64,000 nucleotides of DNA, taken from the NCBI RefSeq assembly GCF_948948975.1, contig NZ_CARBVX010000002.1, positions 119,973 to 183,972 on the forward strand. The letters are read 5' to 3'. The position numbers were made by a program, and so were the translations under genes. This document shows positions 8,157-15,509 of this stretch, one piece after another. The notes under the pieces were generated by a model. The model did no database searches and was not told the origin of the DNA. It saw only the letters and a list, made by a program, of their open reading frames with translations. Source of the stretch: an uncultured Lactobacillus sp. (GTDB lineage Bacteria; Bacillota; Bacilli; Lactobacillales; Lactobacillaceae). Positions within the stretch are counted from its first letter, which is position 1. Every line of letters begins with the position of its first letter.

Positions 8157-8515
8157 GAATTATCCTCATTAATTATCTTTTCTATTTCTGGCGCGATTAA
8201 ACTTTGCTGAACTTTCATATCTACTGGATGATAGGTTGAATCAATACATTCATCCCAATACTCAATATGTTTCTTATCTATATAACTTTCTGATTCTTCA
8301 ACATTTTGACCATTATCGCCTTGGACAGAATACCAGTAAAAATATGTATATCCATCTTCATTCTTTTCACTAAAGACAGTCTCAACATACATTTTTTCAG
8401 CCGACATTGTTTTCACAGTGTCTGCGTGATGCTCATTTAAGAAATTCATCCACTCTTGAGCTTTTTCCTCTTTACCTTTCTTAATCCGAAAGCGAGTTAA
8501 TTCAATTTGTGTCAT
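8153..8515 (-). CDS. DUF6176 family protein
   Basis: A 120-residue soluble protein. The pattern IELTRFRIKKGKEEKAQEWM, then YVETVF and YFYWYSVQG, then a WDECID segment, agrees with my memory of DUF6176, a family without known function. It is flanked by a MazG-like pyrophosphohydrolase (3 bases away) and a tyrosine phosphatase (4-base overlap), a compact group of small enzymes. It has no membrane segment or signal peptide. Confidence 0.65.
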   Translation of the reverse strand: MTQIELTRFRIKKGKEEKAQEWMNFLNEHHADTVKTMSAEKMYVETVFSEKNEDGYTYFYWYSVQGDNGQNVEESESYIDKKHIEYWDECIDSTYHPVDMKVQQSLIAPEIEKIINEDNS

Positions 8516-8518
8516 TTT

Positions 8519-8815
8519 CTATCCTTCAATCTTTTTTCCATCAATGTATTTTCGCCTTTTATTAATTTCCATCTTTTTAAGAATATCTTCACCAAGATCG
8601 CTTCCTACCATTTCGGAAATTCCTAAAAGAAAAATTGCAACATCTGCCAATTCTTCATTGATGTTCTCCGGATCATCCTTAAGCCACGCCTGAAAAAGTT
8701 CATTTACTTCTCCATATAATGAAAGAAGTTCAAACTTAATATCAGTAGTATTAAAATTATGGTTTTTCTTATTTTCAAGGACAGCTTTTTGTAATTTTTT
8801 AGTGTCAATAAGCAT
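8519..8815 (-). CDS. MazG-like nucleotide pyrophosphohydrolase
   Basis: A 98-residue all-alpha NTP pyrophosphohydrolase. The metal-binding acidic residues are in GEVNELFQAW near residue 33 and EELADVAIF near residue 54, followed by the usual KMEINKRRKY helix end. Such proteins hydrolyse (d)NTPs to monophosphate and pyrophosphate and often clear damaged nucleotides. It lies between DUF6176 and a HIT protein, both likely to be involved with nucleotides. Confidence 0.75.
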   Translation of the reverse strand: MLIDTKKLQKAVLENKKNHNFNTTDIKFELLSLYGEVNELFQAWLKDDPENINEELADVAIFLLGISEMVGSDLGEDILKKMEINKRRKYIDGKKIEG

Positions 8816-8830
8816 ATATTTTTTAATCCT

Positions 8831-9292
8831 TCATTTATACATCTTATCTAATTCAGTCTTTAACTTTTGCTTTAGTTCTTCAAGCTCTTTATCATTCAAT
8901 ACATTCTCTGCACTATACATTTTTTCTCGTGGATACCACCATACTGGCCCTTTGCCATGGTAGCCATATTCTCCTAAATCTCCGCTCACTCTTGGAAACA
9001 AATGCCAATGCAAATGAGACTCACCGTTTCCCAGCAATTCATAATTCATTTTTTCACATTCAAAAGCTTTTGAGACTGCTTCACCGACTAACGACATTTC
9101 TTCTAAGAAAGCTTGCCTTTCAGTCGAATCTAACTCATATAGTTCATTTTTATGTTTTTTATAAAGAAAAAGCGTGTAGCCTCTAAAATGCTGATTATCA
9201 CCCAATACCACATAACCTGTTTTTAACTCTTTCACAAAGAATTTATTTTCATTATCTTTAATCATTTCAATTCGTTCACAAATTAGACACAT
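8831..9292 (-). CDS. HIT family protein (nucleotide hydrolase/transferase)
   Basis: The better start is ATG 9292 (MCLICERIE), behind GGAAG at a normal distance; the in-frame ATG at 9307 has no ribosome-binding site. The 153-residue protein has the histidine triad motif HLHWHLF (His93, His95, His97) and the N-terminal CLIC pair that often binds zinc in this family. HIT proteins hydrolyse nucleotide phosphoramidates or dinucleotides. It is the first gene of the group with MazG-like, DUF6176 and phosphatase genes. Confidence 0.85.
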   Translation of the reverse strand: MCLICERIEMIKDNENKFFVKELKTGYVVLGDNQHFRGYTLFLYKKHKNELYELDSTERQAFLEEMSLVGEAVSKAFECEKMNYELLGNGESHLHWHLFPRVSGDLGEYGYHGKGPVWWYPREKMYSAENVLNDKELEELKQKLKTELDKMYK

Positions 9293-9326
9293 AGATTTTT
9301 CTTCCATTTTTTGTTGTTAATAGTTT

Positions 9327-10049
9327 TCAAAAGTCATACTTTTTAAAAATACGTAGAGCTTGTAATGCTAACTTTAATCGGGGAATGTAGCGTTGCCAAT
9401 TATAGTCATTCCTTCCTTGATTATATTTATATTCAAAAATTAAAAAAGAAACAGAAACATAGTTTAGTTCAATATTTTGTTGGTTGCATATCAACGGCCA
9501 TTCTACGTCCGTTAGTATTTCTTTTGAATTTTGAATAATAGTTTTTCCAATTTTACTATTGAATGCGCAACATCCAGCTAAAATATCAAGATTACTAATT
9601 TTCAAAATATCTGCTGCTACTTTATTAGTAATATGTTCCGTCTCTGTCCAAGTATCTGGATATGTTGAAAAAGTAGCCCAATCTCGACCAATTATTTGAT
9701 ATCCATTTTCTATTTCCAAGTTGTCAATAAAAGTAACAAATTCATCTCTTGTATTTAAAATAGCAGTAATTATTTTATCAAAATCACAATACAGATAGAG
9801 GCAGTCGTCTTTTTCATGAGCTAATGCAAAAGTTAATACTTTTCTTCTTGCATCAGCTGCTCCCTGGGCTGGTATAGTTATAAAATTAATGTTATTTTCT
9901 TTAAACCTATCTCGGATATTTTGTGAAGTAACGATACTTACACTTAAATAAATATTATCAAAGTATTTTTTTAGATGATTGATTACATCAATAAGTTCAC
10001 TATTCATAATATTCGGATGATGAACAGTAGATATCAAAATTTTTCGCAT
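9327..10049 (-). CDS. Hypothetical protein, possibly glycosyltransferase-like
   Basis: A 240-residue soluble protein of no family I can name. It starts with a beta strand MRKILIST and has a later CLYLYCDFDKII segment; a DxD of this kind is the metal site in GT-A glycosyltransferases. Further conserved-looking parts are IIGRDWATF and VEWPLICNQ. It is 6 bases downstream of a GNAT gene and 34 bases upstream of the HIT gene start. A nucleotide-sugar enzyme is possible but weakly supported. Confidence 0.5.
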   Translation of the reverse strand: MRKILISTVHHPNIMNSELIDVINHLKKYFDNIYLSVSIVTSQNIRDRFKENNINFITIPAQGAADARRKVLTFALAHEKDDCLYLYCDFDKIITAILNTRDEFVTFIDNLEIENGYQIIGRDWATFSTYPDTWTETEHITNKVAADILKISNLDILAGCCAFNSKIGKTIIQNSKEILTDVEWPLICNQQNIELNYVSVSFLIFEYKYNQGRNDYNWQRYIPRLKLALQALRIFKKYDF

Positions 10050-10055
10050 AATAAT

Positions 10056-10508
10056 TCATCTCAATTCCATCGTGTCTTGTGAAAAAGCAATAGGAAATTC
10101 ATCTGACCACTTTTCAGTAAGTGTATTTACTCTCTCAAAACCAAATTTCCTGTATAAATCTTTTGCTCGTTCATTATCAGTAAATACTTCTAATCTAACG
10201 GGTCTCTCTAACTCAGTTAAGGCTTTTTTAATTAACTCAGTCGCAATCCCCTTACTTTGATAAATTGGATCAACATAAATAAAATTCACACTACCTGGCC
10301 GAAAACCAATAAATCCAGCTAATACCCCATCCTCAAACGCTACATAAATTTTACAAGACAAAAAATAATCTAAATATGGTGCATCTCGTAATGGTAGAAA
10401 AACCTCTTCCAAATTTTCACTATGAAGTTCTTGTTTTCTTGCTCTATCCATTACTAAACACAACTCATTAAAATATTTTTGTTCATAAGATTTGATCTCT
10501 AGCCTCAT
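10056..10508 (-). CDS. GNAT family N-acetyltransferase
   Basis: A GNAT-fold enzyme of about 150 residues. Motif A is seen as YQSKGIATELI (QxxGxxxx), after the strand VNFIYVDP, and the C-terminal RAKDLYRKFGFERV is the standard acceptor-helix region. I prefer ATG 10508 (MRLEIKSYEQ), because N-termini of this family begin near that point; an upstream in-frame ATG at 10538 would add ten residues. The 9327 gene follows after 6 bases. The substrate is unknown. Confidence 0.75.
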   Translation of the reverse strand: MRLEIKSYEQKYFNELCLVMDRARKQELHSENLEEVFLPLRDAPYLDYFLSCKIYVAFEDGVLAGFIGFRPGSVNFIYVDPIYQSKGIATELIKKALTELERPVRLEVFTDNERAKDLYRKFGFERVNTLTEKWSDEFPIAFSQDTMELR

Positions 10509-10578
10509 TTTTAACCTAATTCTATTTACATTAATCATTTTTTTATTTATTATTAATCTACCATAATTTTATATTTTT

Positions 10579-10614
10579 ACAATAACGAATTGGAGATGAT
10601 TGAATGAAAAATAG
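10579..10614 (+). repeat. Duplicated leader, copy 1
   Basis: These 36 bases, covering the ribosome-binding site and first codons of the 10604 gene, recur at 11099-11134 with one mismatch (GGAGATG against GGGGATG). They show that gene and leader were duplicated together. Confidence 0.85.
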
Positions 10615-11071
10615 AGTTAAATATATCCTTGCATTCGTTTTTTCAGTTTTTTGCATTGGTCTATTGATCTTTGCAGGGTATTTACAAATTAGCGAACATA
10701 GATACAAAGGCCTCGGTTGGTATGCTTTAGCTATCATAGTCTTACTTATTAGTGCTTTTCTTTACTTGAGAAATGCTATTAAAAATACTAGTATTGCTGA
10801 CTTAGATAATGCGGAAGACAATGATCCTGATCTAAAGCTGCTAGAAACAAAATCAAAAGCAAAAGCCTTTGATATTATCAGTAACACCAGTTTTTGGTGT
10901 GGTCTTGTATTAATGATTTATGCTTCGAGTCAATTACATGAAGATCCCCCGTTTTCATACATTCTTTTAACCATTTCTGGTACAACAACACTAGTTTGGC
11001 TAATCACAGTATTAGTTCAACTCTTTTATGTTGTTAAATATGATAGACAAGTAGATGACACTAAAAAATAA
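10604..11071 (+). CDS. Membrane protein, tandem paralogue 1
   Basis: A 155-residue protein with four likely membrane segments (about 8-28, 36-54, 94-110 and 118-142) and a charged cytoplasmic or external loop between the second and third. I do not recognise the family. It is a clear paralogue of the next gene: both share KNRxxYILA, AIKNTS, DxISNxSFWxGxxLMIYAS and the C-terminal QLFYxVKY. The two copies also share their leader. A GNAT gene follows in the same direction. Confidence 0.6.
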   Translation: MKNRVKYILAFVFSVFCIGLLIFAGYLQISEHRYKGLGWYALAIIVLLISAFLYLRNAIKNTSIADLDNAEDNDPDLKLLETKSKAKAFDIISNTSFWCGLVLMIYASSQLHEDPPFSYILLTISGTTTLVWLITVLVQLFYVVKYDRQVDDTKK

Positions 11072-11098
11072 ATCATTAACTTTAAAACCATTTAGCTT

Positions 11099-11134
11099 AC
11101 AATAACGAATTGGGGATGATTGAATGAAAAATAG
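11099..11134 (+). repeat. Duplicated leader, copy 2
   Basis: Second copy of the 36-base leader described at 10579-10614, one mismatch. Confidence 0.85.
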
Positions 11135-11582
11135 AATAAGGTACATTCTTGCGGCTATTGTTTCAATAATTGGTATTGGATTATTAATATCGGTATCGTA
11201 TTTACAAATACAAGCTCACAATTCTAGACAAATTATTTGGTACATAATAGAGATTATCATTTTACTCAGTGCCGCCTTTTATTACTTTAGAAGCGCAATT
11301 AAAAATACTAGCGATGATAAAGGTAATAAAGATGCTTCTAAGTTAAAAACAATTGAAACAAATTCAAAAATAAAATCATTAGACTTTATAAGTAATCTAA
11401 GCTTCTGGGGTGGCATGATACTAATGATCTATGCCTCACATCAATTAAAAGATGACCCTCAATTTTCGTATATACTTTTTGCTATTTCAGGCACTTTAAC
11501 AATAATTTGGTTAATTACCTTAGTAACTCAACTTTTTTATATTGTTAAATACGGGAGAAAATTAGATGACACAGAAAAATAA
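11124..11582 (+). CDS. Membrane protein, tandem paralogue 2
   Basis: A 152-residue paralogue of the 10604 gene, with the same layout of four membrane segments and a lysine-rich loop in the middle. The family is unknown. Its last codons overlap the start of the GNAT gene by 17 bases, so the two are translated together. The protein sequences have diverged much more than the shared leader, which may mean that the leader is under selection for expression. Confidence 0.6.
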   Translation: MKNRIRYILAAIVSIIGIGLLISVSYLQIQAHNSRQIIWYIIEIIILLSAAFYYFRSAIKNTSDDKGNKDASKLKTIETNSKIKSLDFISNLSFWGGMILMIYASHQLKDDPQFSYILFAISGTLTIIWLITLVTQLFYIVKYGRKLDDTEK

Positions 11583-12111
11583 ATTATTAACTTTATCTTC
11601 CTTTAATTCACAGTATTTAAAACATATTTGGCGAGACGGTTTTCAAGATGAAAATCCTGAATGGACTAAATGGAATGCACCCTATTTTAATGATTATCAT
11701 ACTTATCCTTCTTTTTCTCAGTTTGAACATAGTCCCATTACTGACTATCTACTAAGCAATTCTTGTAAATGCATCTGTTTAGATGGAAAAGGCATCGGGA
11801 TGGTTTCAAAAAATTGGATAGATGAAGTAACCCGCTGGCTTGAAATTGGCATAGTTATTTATAATCCCACCTATTGGCACGGTGGAATAGGTGGTCGAGT
11901 ACTAAAAATATGGATATCTGAAATTTTTGACCAATATCCAGAATTAGAGCATATCGGATTAACCACTTGGAGTGGAAACCCACGAATGATCCATCTTGCT
12001 CAAAAACTAGGTTTTAAAAAAGAAGCTCAAATTAGGAAAGTGCGTTTTTATAAAGAAAAATACTATGATTGCATGAAATACGGTATTTTGCGTGATGAAT
12101 GGATTAATTAA
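11566..12111 (+). CDS. GNAT family N-acetyltransferase (RimJ/RimL-like)
   Basis: A 181-residue GNAT protein. The core shows the strand LEIGIVIYNPTYWHGGIGGRVL with the acetyl-CoA loop HGGIGG near residue 106, and GNPRMIHLAQKLGFKKEAQ near the C-terminus. A GGGAG ribosome-binding site sits eight bases before the ATG, within the end of the upstream membrane-protein gene. A terminator follows directly, so it closes this three-gene unit. Family members acetylate proteins or small amines. Confidence 0.8.
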   Translation: MTQKNKLLTLSSFNSQYLKHIWRDGFQDENPEWTKWNAPYFNDYHTYPSFSQFEHSPITDYLLSNSCKCICLDGKGIGMVSKNWIDEVTRWLEIGIVIYNPTYWHGGIGGRVLKIWISEIFDQYPELEHIGLTTWSGNPRMIHLAQKLGFKKEAQIRKVRFYKEKYYDCMKYGILRDEWIN

Positions 12112-12112
12112 A

Positions 12113-12150
12113 AAAAGGCAGTGATTTTATCTTTGAATTGCTGCCTTTTT
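12113..12150 (+). terminator. Terminator after the GNAT gene
   Basis: The arms AAAAGGCAG and CTGCCTTTT pair, with an imperfect inner stem, and the right arm runs into five T. Confidence 0.8.
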
Positions 12151-12252
12151 CTGATATTAACTTTTTAGCTATTTTATACCTATCTTCTACATTATTAACA
12201 ACCTAATTTATTCGCAAAGGCCTCTTAGATTCATCAAAAATGTTTTATCATG

Positions 12253-12261
12253 TGTTATAAT
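12253..12261 (+). promoter_or_regulatory. Extended -10 promoter of the dinJ-yafQ operon
   Basis: TGTTATAAT is a complete extended -10, 33 bases before the antitoxin start; the -35 is weak. In this family the antitoxin-toxin complex usually binds here, but no clear palindrome is seen. Confidence 0.5.
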
Positions 12262-12294
12262 GTGGTTAAACGTAATACATTTGAGGTGAAAATT

Positions 12295-12570
12295 ATGACA
12301 ACTACTGTAAGTTTGAGATTACCGGAAGATTTAAAAAAACAAGCAACTGATGTTTTTAACGAATATGGTCTTGATTGGTCATCAGCAATGAGAATGATTT
12401 TAACGCAAGTAGTAAGCGAAAACGCTATACCAGTTAATTTATCAAGATATTCAGATATTTCTCCAACAATGAAATCTAACATAGAAAAGTCACTCCAAGA
12501 ATACAAAATAGGAGATTACAAAACTGCAGATTCAGTAGATGAATTATTTGAGGAGCTTGATAAAGATTAA
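12295..12570 (+). CDS. dinJ: Type II antitoxin, RelB/DinJ family
   Basis: The start ATG 12295 is set by GAGGTG at a normal distance and gives 91 residues; an upstream in-frame ATG at 12250 lies on the promoter. The N-terminal TTVSLRLPEDLKKQA is the ribbon-helix-helix DNA-binding part, followed by GLDWSSAMRMILTQ, which is typical of DinJ. The acidic C-terminus should wrap the toxin. Its stop overlaps the toxin start by one base (TAATG), the classic coupled arrangement. It should repress its own promoter. Confidence 0.85.
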   Translation: MTTTVSLRLPEDLKKQATDVFNEYGLDWSSAMRMILTQVVSENAIPVNLSRYSDISPTMKSNIEKSLQEYKIGDYKTADSVDELFEELDKD

Positions 12571-12875
12571 TGGCAAAAATCAACTTCACTCCTCAATTTA
12601 AGCGAGATTACAAGAAGCTCAAAAGAAAACACTACGATACCAATAAGTTGAAACATGTTATCAATTTATTAGTTAAAGAAAAATTTGAGATTCTTGCTCA
12701 AAAATACGATGATCATCAATTAAAAGGTTCATTCAAGTCTATGCGTGCGTTGCATGTTGAACATAATAAAGCTGGAAATTGGGTTTTAGTATATAAAATT
12801 CATAAAGGTCAATTAGAATTATTAACTATTGACTTAATTTCTACTGGATCTCACAATCATTCTTATAGAACTTAA
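12570..12875 (+). CDS. yafQ: Type II toxin, YafQ-like mRNA interferase
   Basis: A 101-residue RelE-superfamily toxin of the YafQ branch, which cuts mRNA on the ribosome. The family pattern DHxLxGxxxxxRxxHVE is seen near residues 48-64 (His49, His62), and TGSHNHS near the end gives the C-terminal catalytic-type His95. Compared with E. coli YafQ as I remember it, Asp61 and Asp67 correspond to Ala60 and Asn66, with a short insertion before Trp71. Activity may be altered, though other lactobacillar members could share this. It is coupled to the antitoxin and ends in its own terminator. Confidence 0.8.
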   Translation: MAKINFTPQFKRDYKKLKRKHYDTNKLKHVINLLVKEKFEILAQKYDDHQLKGSFKSMRALHVEHNKAGNWVLVYKIHKGQLELLTIDLISTGSHNHSYRT

Positions 12876-12900
12876 AGCAGGCGAAAAATACTCTAAATAA

Positions 12901-12946
12901 AAACTGATACATCATTGTTAAATAAACTTTGATGCATCAGTTTTTT
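12901..12946 (+). terminator. Terminator of the dinJ-yafQ operon
   Basis: Arms at 12901-12914 and 12930-12943 pair with one mismatch and are followed by a T-run. Confidence 0.8.
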
Positions 12947-13083
12947 GTCTTCTAAAGAATTAACAATTAAAACCGTATTTCTACTTATTTCATTACTAGT
13001 CAACTTCTTTATTGGTATATGATCGTCTGTTGATTTTAGGTTTACTTCTTCTATATTCCATAGCCCAATTCTACTCCTTATTA

Positions 13084-13419
13084 TTAATTAATATTATAAA
13101 TAACTCCTACTAAACTAAATAATGCCACTCCCCAAAATAACCCAACAAGCAACCCTAAAAAGAAAGTTACTGGTCCACTTAATCTCTTGATCATTAATTT
13201 ATAACTAAAAACAATCATCAATGATTCCGAAATAATTATAATTTCATTGACATATGATTTCAATCCAACTAAAGGAAAAATCAAAGCTAAGCTTACTGTA
13301 AATATTATCGCACCTACATACCATTTCCATGATATTTTCTTAAACAAGTCTTGAAAGCCCCAAAACAAAAAGGCAAATAAATATGGAATAAAGGTATGCA
13401 TATCTATCCAAGTATTCAT
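13084..13419 (-). CDS. Small integral membrane protein, paralogue of 6971-7264
   Basis: The ATG at 13419 follows AGGTGAAAAG; an in-frame ATG at 13443 is less well supported. The 111-residue protein has about four membrane segments. It shares the FQDxFxxIxxKWY block with the 97-residue membrane protein at 6971-7264, and the overall plan of helices agrees. No family is known to me. It is a single-gene unit, with a toxin-antitoxin terminator on one side and a nitroreductase upstream. Confidence 0.5.
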   Translation of the reverse strand: MNTWIDMHTFIPYLFAFLFWGFQDLFKKISWKWYVGAIIFTVSLALIFPLVGLKSYVNEIIIISESLMIVFSYKLMIKRLSGPVTFFLGLLVGLFWGVALFSLVGVIYNIN

Positions 13420-13500
13420 CTTTTCACCTATTTCTATTAACAAACTTTCTGATCAAGAAAAGAAACTTTTCGATAAAATTATTGATTTAAGTAAATAAAA

Positions 13501-13558
13501 TATAGTAAAAAAGGTATAGTGACTATCAGATGGTGTCATTGTACCCTTTTTTACTATA
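13501..13558. terminator. Bidirectional terminator hairpin
   Basis: A long inverted repeat (13501-13516 with 13542-13558) has A-run and T-run flanks on both strands. It ends the nitroreductase gene on the minus strand, 8 bases after its stop. Confidence 0.75.
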
Positions 13559-13565
13559 TTTTGAT

Positions 13566-14048
13566 TTATTTTCTAACTACTTTATAACGATTGCTTCTAT
13601 CTTCTACTTGTTCTTTATCAGCTGGATAACCAATTGGCAAGAGCACGGTAGTTTCATAACCTTCATCCATTCCTAATTCTTTTTGAAGTTCAGGAAACTC
13701 ATTTAGTGCAAATACTCCGCCCATTACATAAACTGAACCTAAGCCTAGATCAGCTGCTTCTATCATTATATTTTCAGCGGCTACAGAAGCATCCCTTTCA
13801 CCAAATTGACTGTCCTTTTTAGTATTAATCATAAATATCAGTGGTGCATTGTAACAAGAATTGTTTGTATTGTCTTCTATCTTTTTAAGTAGTTCTGGGC
13901 TTGTAATTACACTAAGTTCCATGACATCCGTTTGATGCATGGCACAAGGTGAAACTTGAAACGCATTAATTAGTTTTTGAATTTTTTCTTCATCTATTTT
14001 TTCATCAGTATATTTTCTAACTGCTTTTCTTTCAAAAATTGCGTTCAT
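13566..14048 (-). CDS. Nitroreductase family protein
   Basis: A 160-residue flavoprotein of the nitroreductase family, which reduces nitro groups or quinones with NAD(P)H. The N-terminal FERKAVRKYTDEKI is the usual FMN-phosphate-binding arginine region, and SPCAMHQTD and the glycine-rich LGLGSVYVMG stretch are the following FMN contacts. At 160 residues it is of the short type. Its terminator is 13501-13558. The true substrate is unknown. The second nitroreductase of the window (25153) is not close to it in sequence. Confidence 0.8.
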   Translation of the reverse strand: MNAIFERKAVRKYTDEKIDEEKIQKLINAFQVSPCAMHQTDVMELSVITSPELLKKIEDNTNNSCYNAPLIFMINTKKDSQFGERDASVAAENIMIEAADLGLGSVYVMGGVFALNEFPELQKELGMDEGYETTVLLPIGYPADKEQVEDRSNRYKVVRK

Positions 14049-14226
14049 AATTTTCTCCTTTTAAGGTGAAACTATTTACCATCTATATAAGTTTATTTTA
14101 CTCTCTCATAGAGAAATTGTAATAAAAGATCATTAATTGAAGCTTTTGATAGTTATTTTTTCTTCTTCTACCTATCTTTGTTAGAATGACGGTGAAAGCA
14201 ATATTGTCAAAGAAAGGACGATAATT

Positions 14227-15399
14227 ATGGATATTAAAAAAGAGGTATCTAAGCCAATATTTAAAGCCACTTTACTAGCAATTTCTCTCTTTATTATGAT
14301 GCCCTCTGTTATTTCCCCGGCTCTTCCTCTAATCGAAAAGGCATTCCCTAATATTCCTCGTGTTACTGTTGAATTACTTACTACTATTCCCAATTTTGGA
14401 GAAATATTTGGTCTTTTAATAAATCCTTTTCTAGTTAAAAAAATTGGTAGAAAAAATGTAATTTTAGTTGGATTAGCTCTTGTTGGAATTTGTGGAACAT
14501 TACCAGTAATTATTAATAGTTTTTGGCTAATATTTATTCTCCGCATCTTACTTGGTTTAGGGATTGGGATTTATAACTCCTTAGCCGTAAGTTTAATTAT
14601 GATGATTTATGAAAATAATAAAACTGAACTCAACCGCCTATTAGGGTTTCAAAACATTATGAATGATGTTGGCTACATTGCTTCGGCTTTTGTTATTTGT
14701 TATCTAGTTACATTATCGTGGCATGCTGTTTTCTGGGTATATATCCTAGCGATTCCCGTATTCTTTATGTTTGAACAATTTATTAAGGTTCCTAAGAGAA
14801 GCCATCATTCTTCTGGAAAAAACTTTTCTCTTTCTAATATAAAGCAAGCTTTTAATTCAAACATTATTTATCTCAGCATCCTTACACTTTTAATTTATAT
14901 TTTCTACATGGCTCTTGCTTATAAACTTCCTAATTTTATCGTAGATTTTCATTTAGGAAATGAAAGTATGGCTTCGTTAATGCTAGCAGTAATTGCCATT
15001 ACCGGTATTCCATGTGGCATGGCATTTAATTGGCTTTATACTAAACTAAACAAATGGGTATGGGTTTTATGTATGGTTTTAAATGCGCTTGGCTTTTACT
15101 TAATTAGTAGCGCAAGAAATACCTATGTATTAGTAGCGGGATGTATTGTACTAGGAGCAGGTTTTGGTATTGTAATGCCGTACATCTTTAAATCGATCTC
15201 CTTAAGTGTCCCTGACAAATTAAGTAATCTTGCTACTACATTATGCTTAATTATGATGGACATTGGTGCTGTAATTTCTCCATTTGTTATTTCAATCATC
15301 GCTAAGAATTCAGATAAAGCTCTACTTTCCTCAGCTATCTTCTTTGGAATCGTAAGCTTAATTGAAATTGCTAGAAATATATTCCATTCAAAAGTATAA
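14227..15399 (+). CDS. Major facilitator superfamily transporter
   Basis: A 390-residue membrane protein with about 12 membrane segments, a usual MFS length. Between segments 2 and 3 is a motif A-like FLVKKIGRKNVI, and a central hydrophilic loop (about 190-205) splits the two halves. Such proteins exchange small molecules, often drugs, with protons. A TGTTAGAAT extended -10 lies at 14179-14187, and AAAGGA precedes the start. A terminator at 15429-15481 ends it. The substrate is not visible. Confidence 0.85.
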   Translation: MDIKKEVSKPIFKATLLAISLFIMMPSVISPALPLIEKAFPNIPRVTVELLTTIPNFGEIFGLLINPFLVKKIGRKNVILVGLALVGICGTLPVIINSFWLIFILRILLGLGIGIYNSLAVSLIMMIYENNKTELNRLLGFQNIMNDVGYIASAFVICYLVTLSWHAVFWVYILAIPVFFMFEQFIKVPKRSHHSSGKNFSLSNIKQAFNSNIIYLSILTLLIYIFYMALAYKLPNFIVDFHLGNESMASLMLAVIAITGIPCGMAFNWLYTKLNKWVWVLCMVLNALGFYLISSARNTYVLVAGCIVLGAGFGIVMPYIFKSISLSVPDKLSNLATTLCLIMMDIGAVISPFVISIIAKNSDKALLSSAIFFGIVSLIEIARNIFHSKV

Positions 15400-15428
15400 G
15401 AATTAAATCCTTGATTTAATATTAATCT

Positions 15429-15481
15429 AAAAAATGCTGCTGAATCTAAAGGTTATTAGGCCTTGATTTAGCAGCATTTTT
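15429..15481. terminator. Bidirectional terminator between MFS and enolase genes
   Basis: The arms AAAAATGCTGCT and AGCAGCATTTTT pair, extended inward by a GAATC/GATTT stem, and have A/T flanks on both strands. It serves the two convergent genes. Confidence 0.85.
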
Positions 15482-15509
15482 CTTGTATTAGAGTATTTCA
15501 AACTTCTAA

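Noticed and set aside
12893..13078. Open frame of about 60 codons on the minus strand (LWNIEEVNLKSTDDHIPIKK...) between dinJ-yafQ and the membrane-protein gene.
   Set aside because: It has no ATG, GTG or TTG with a ribosome-binding site at its beginning and runs through the dinJ-yafQ terminator, so chance or an unrecognisable remnant is more likely than a gene.
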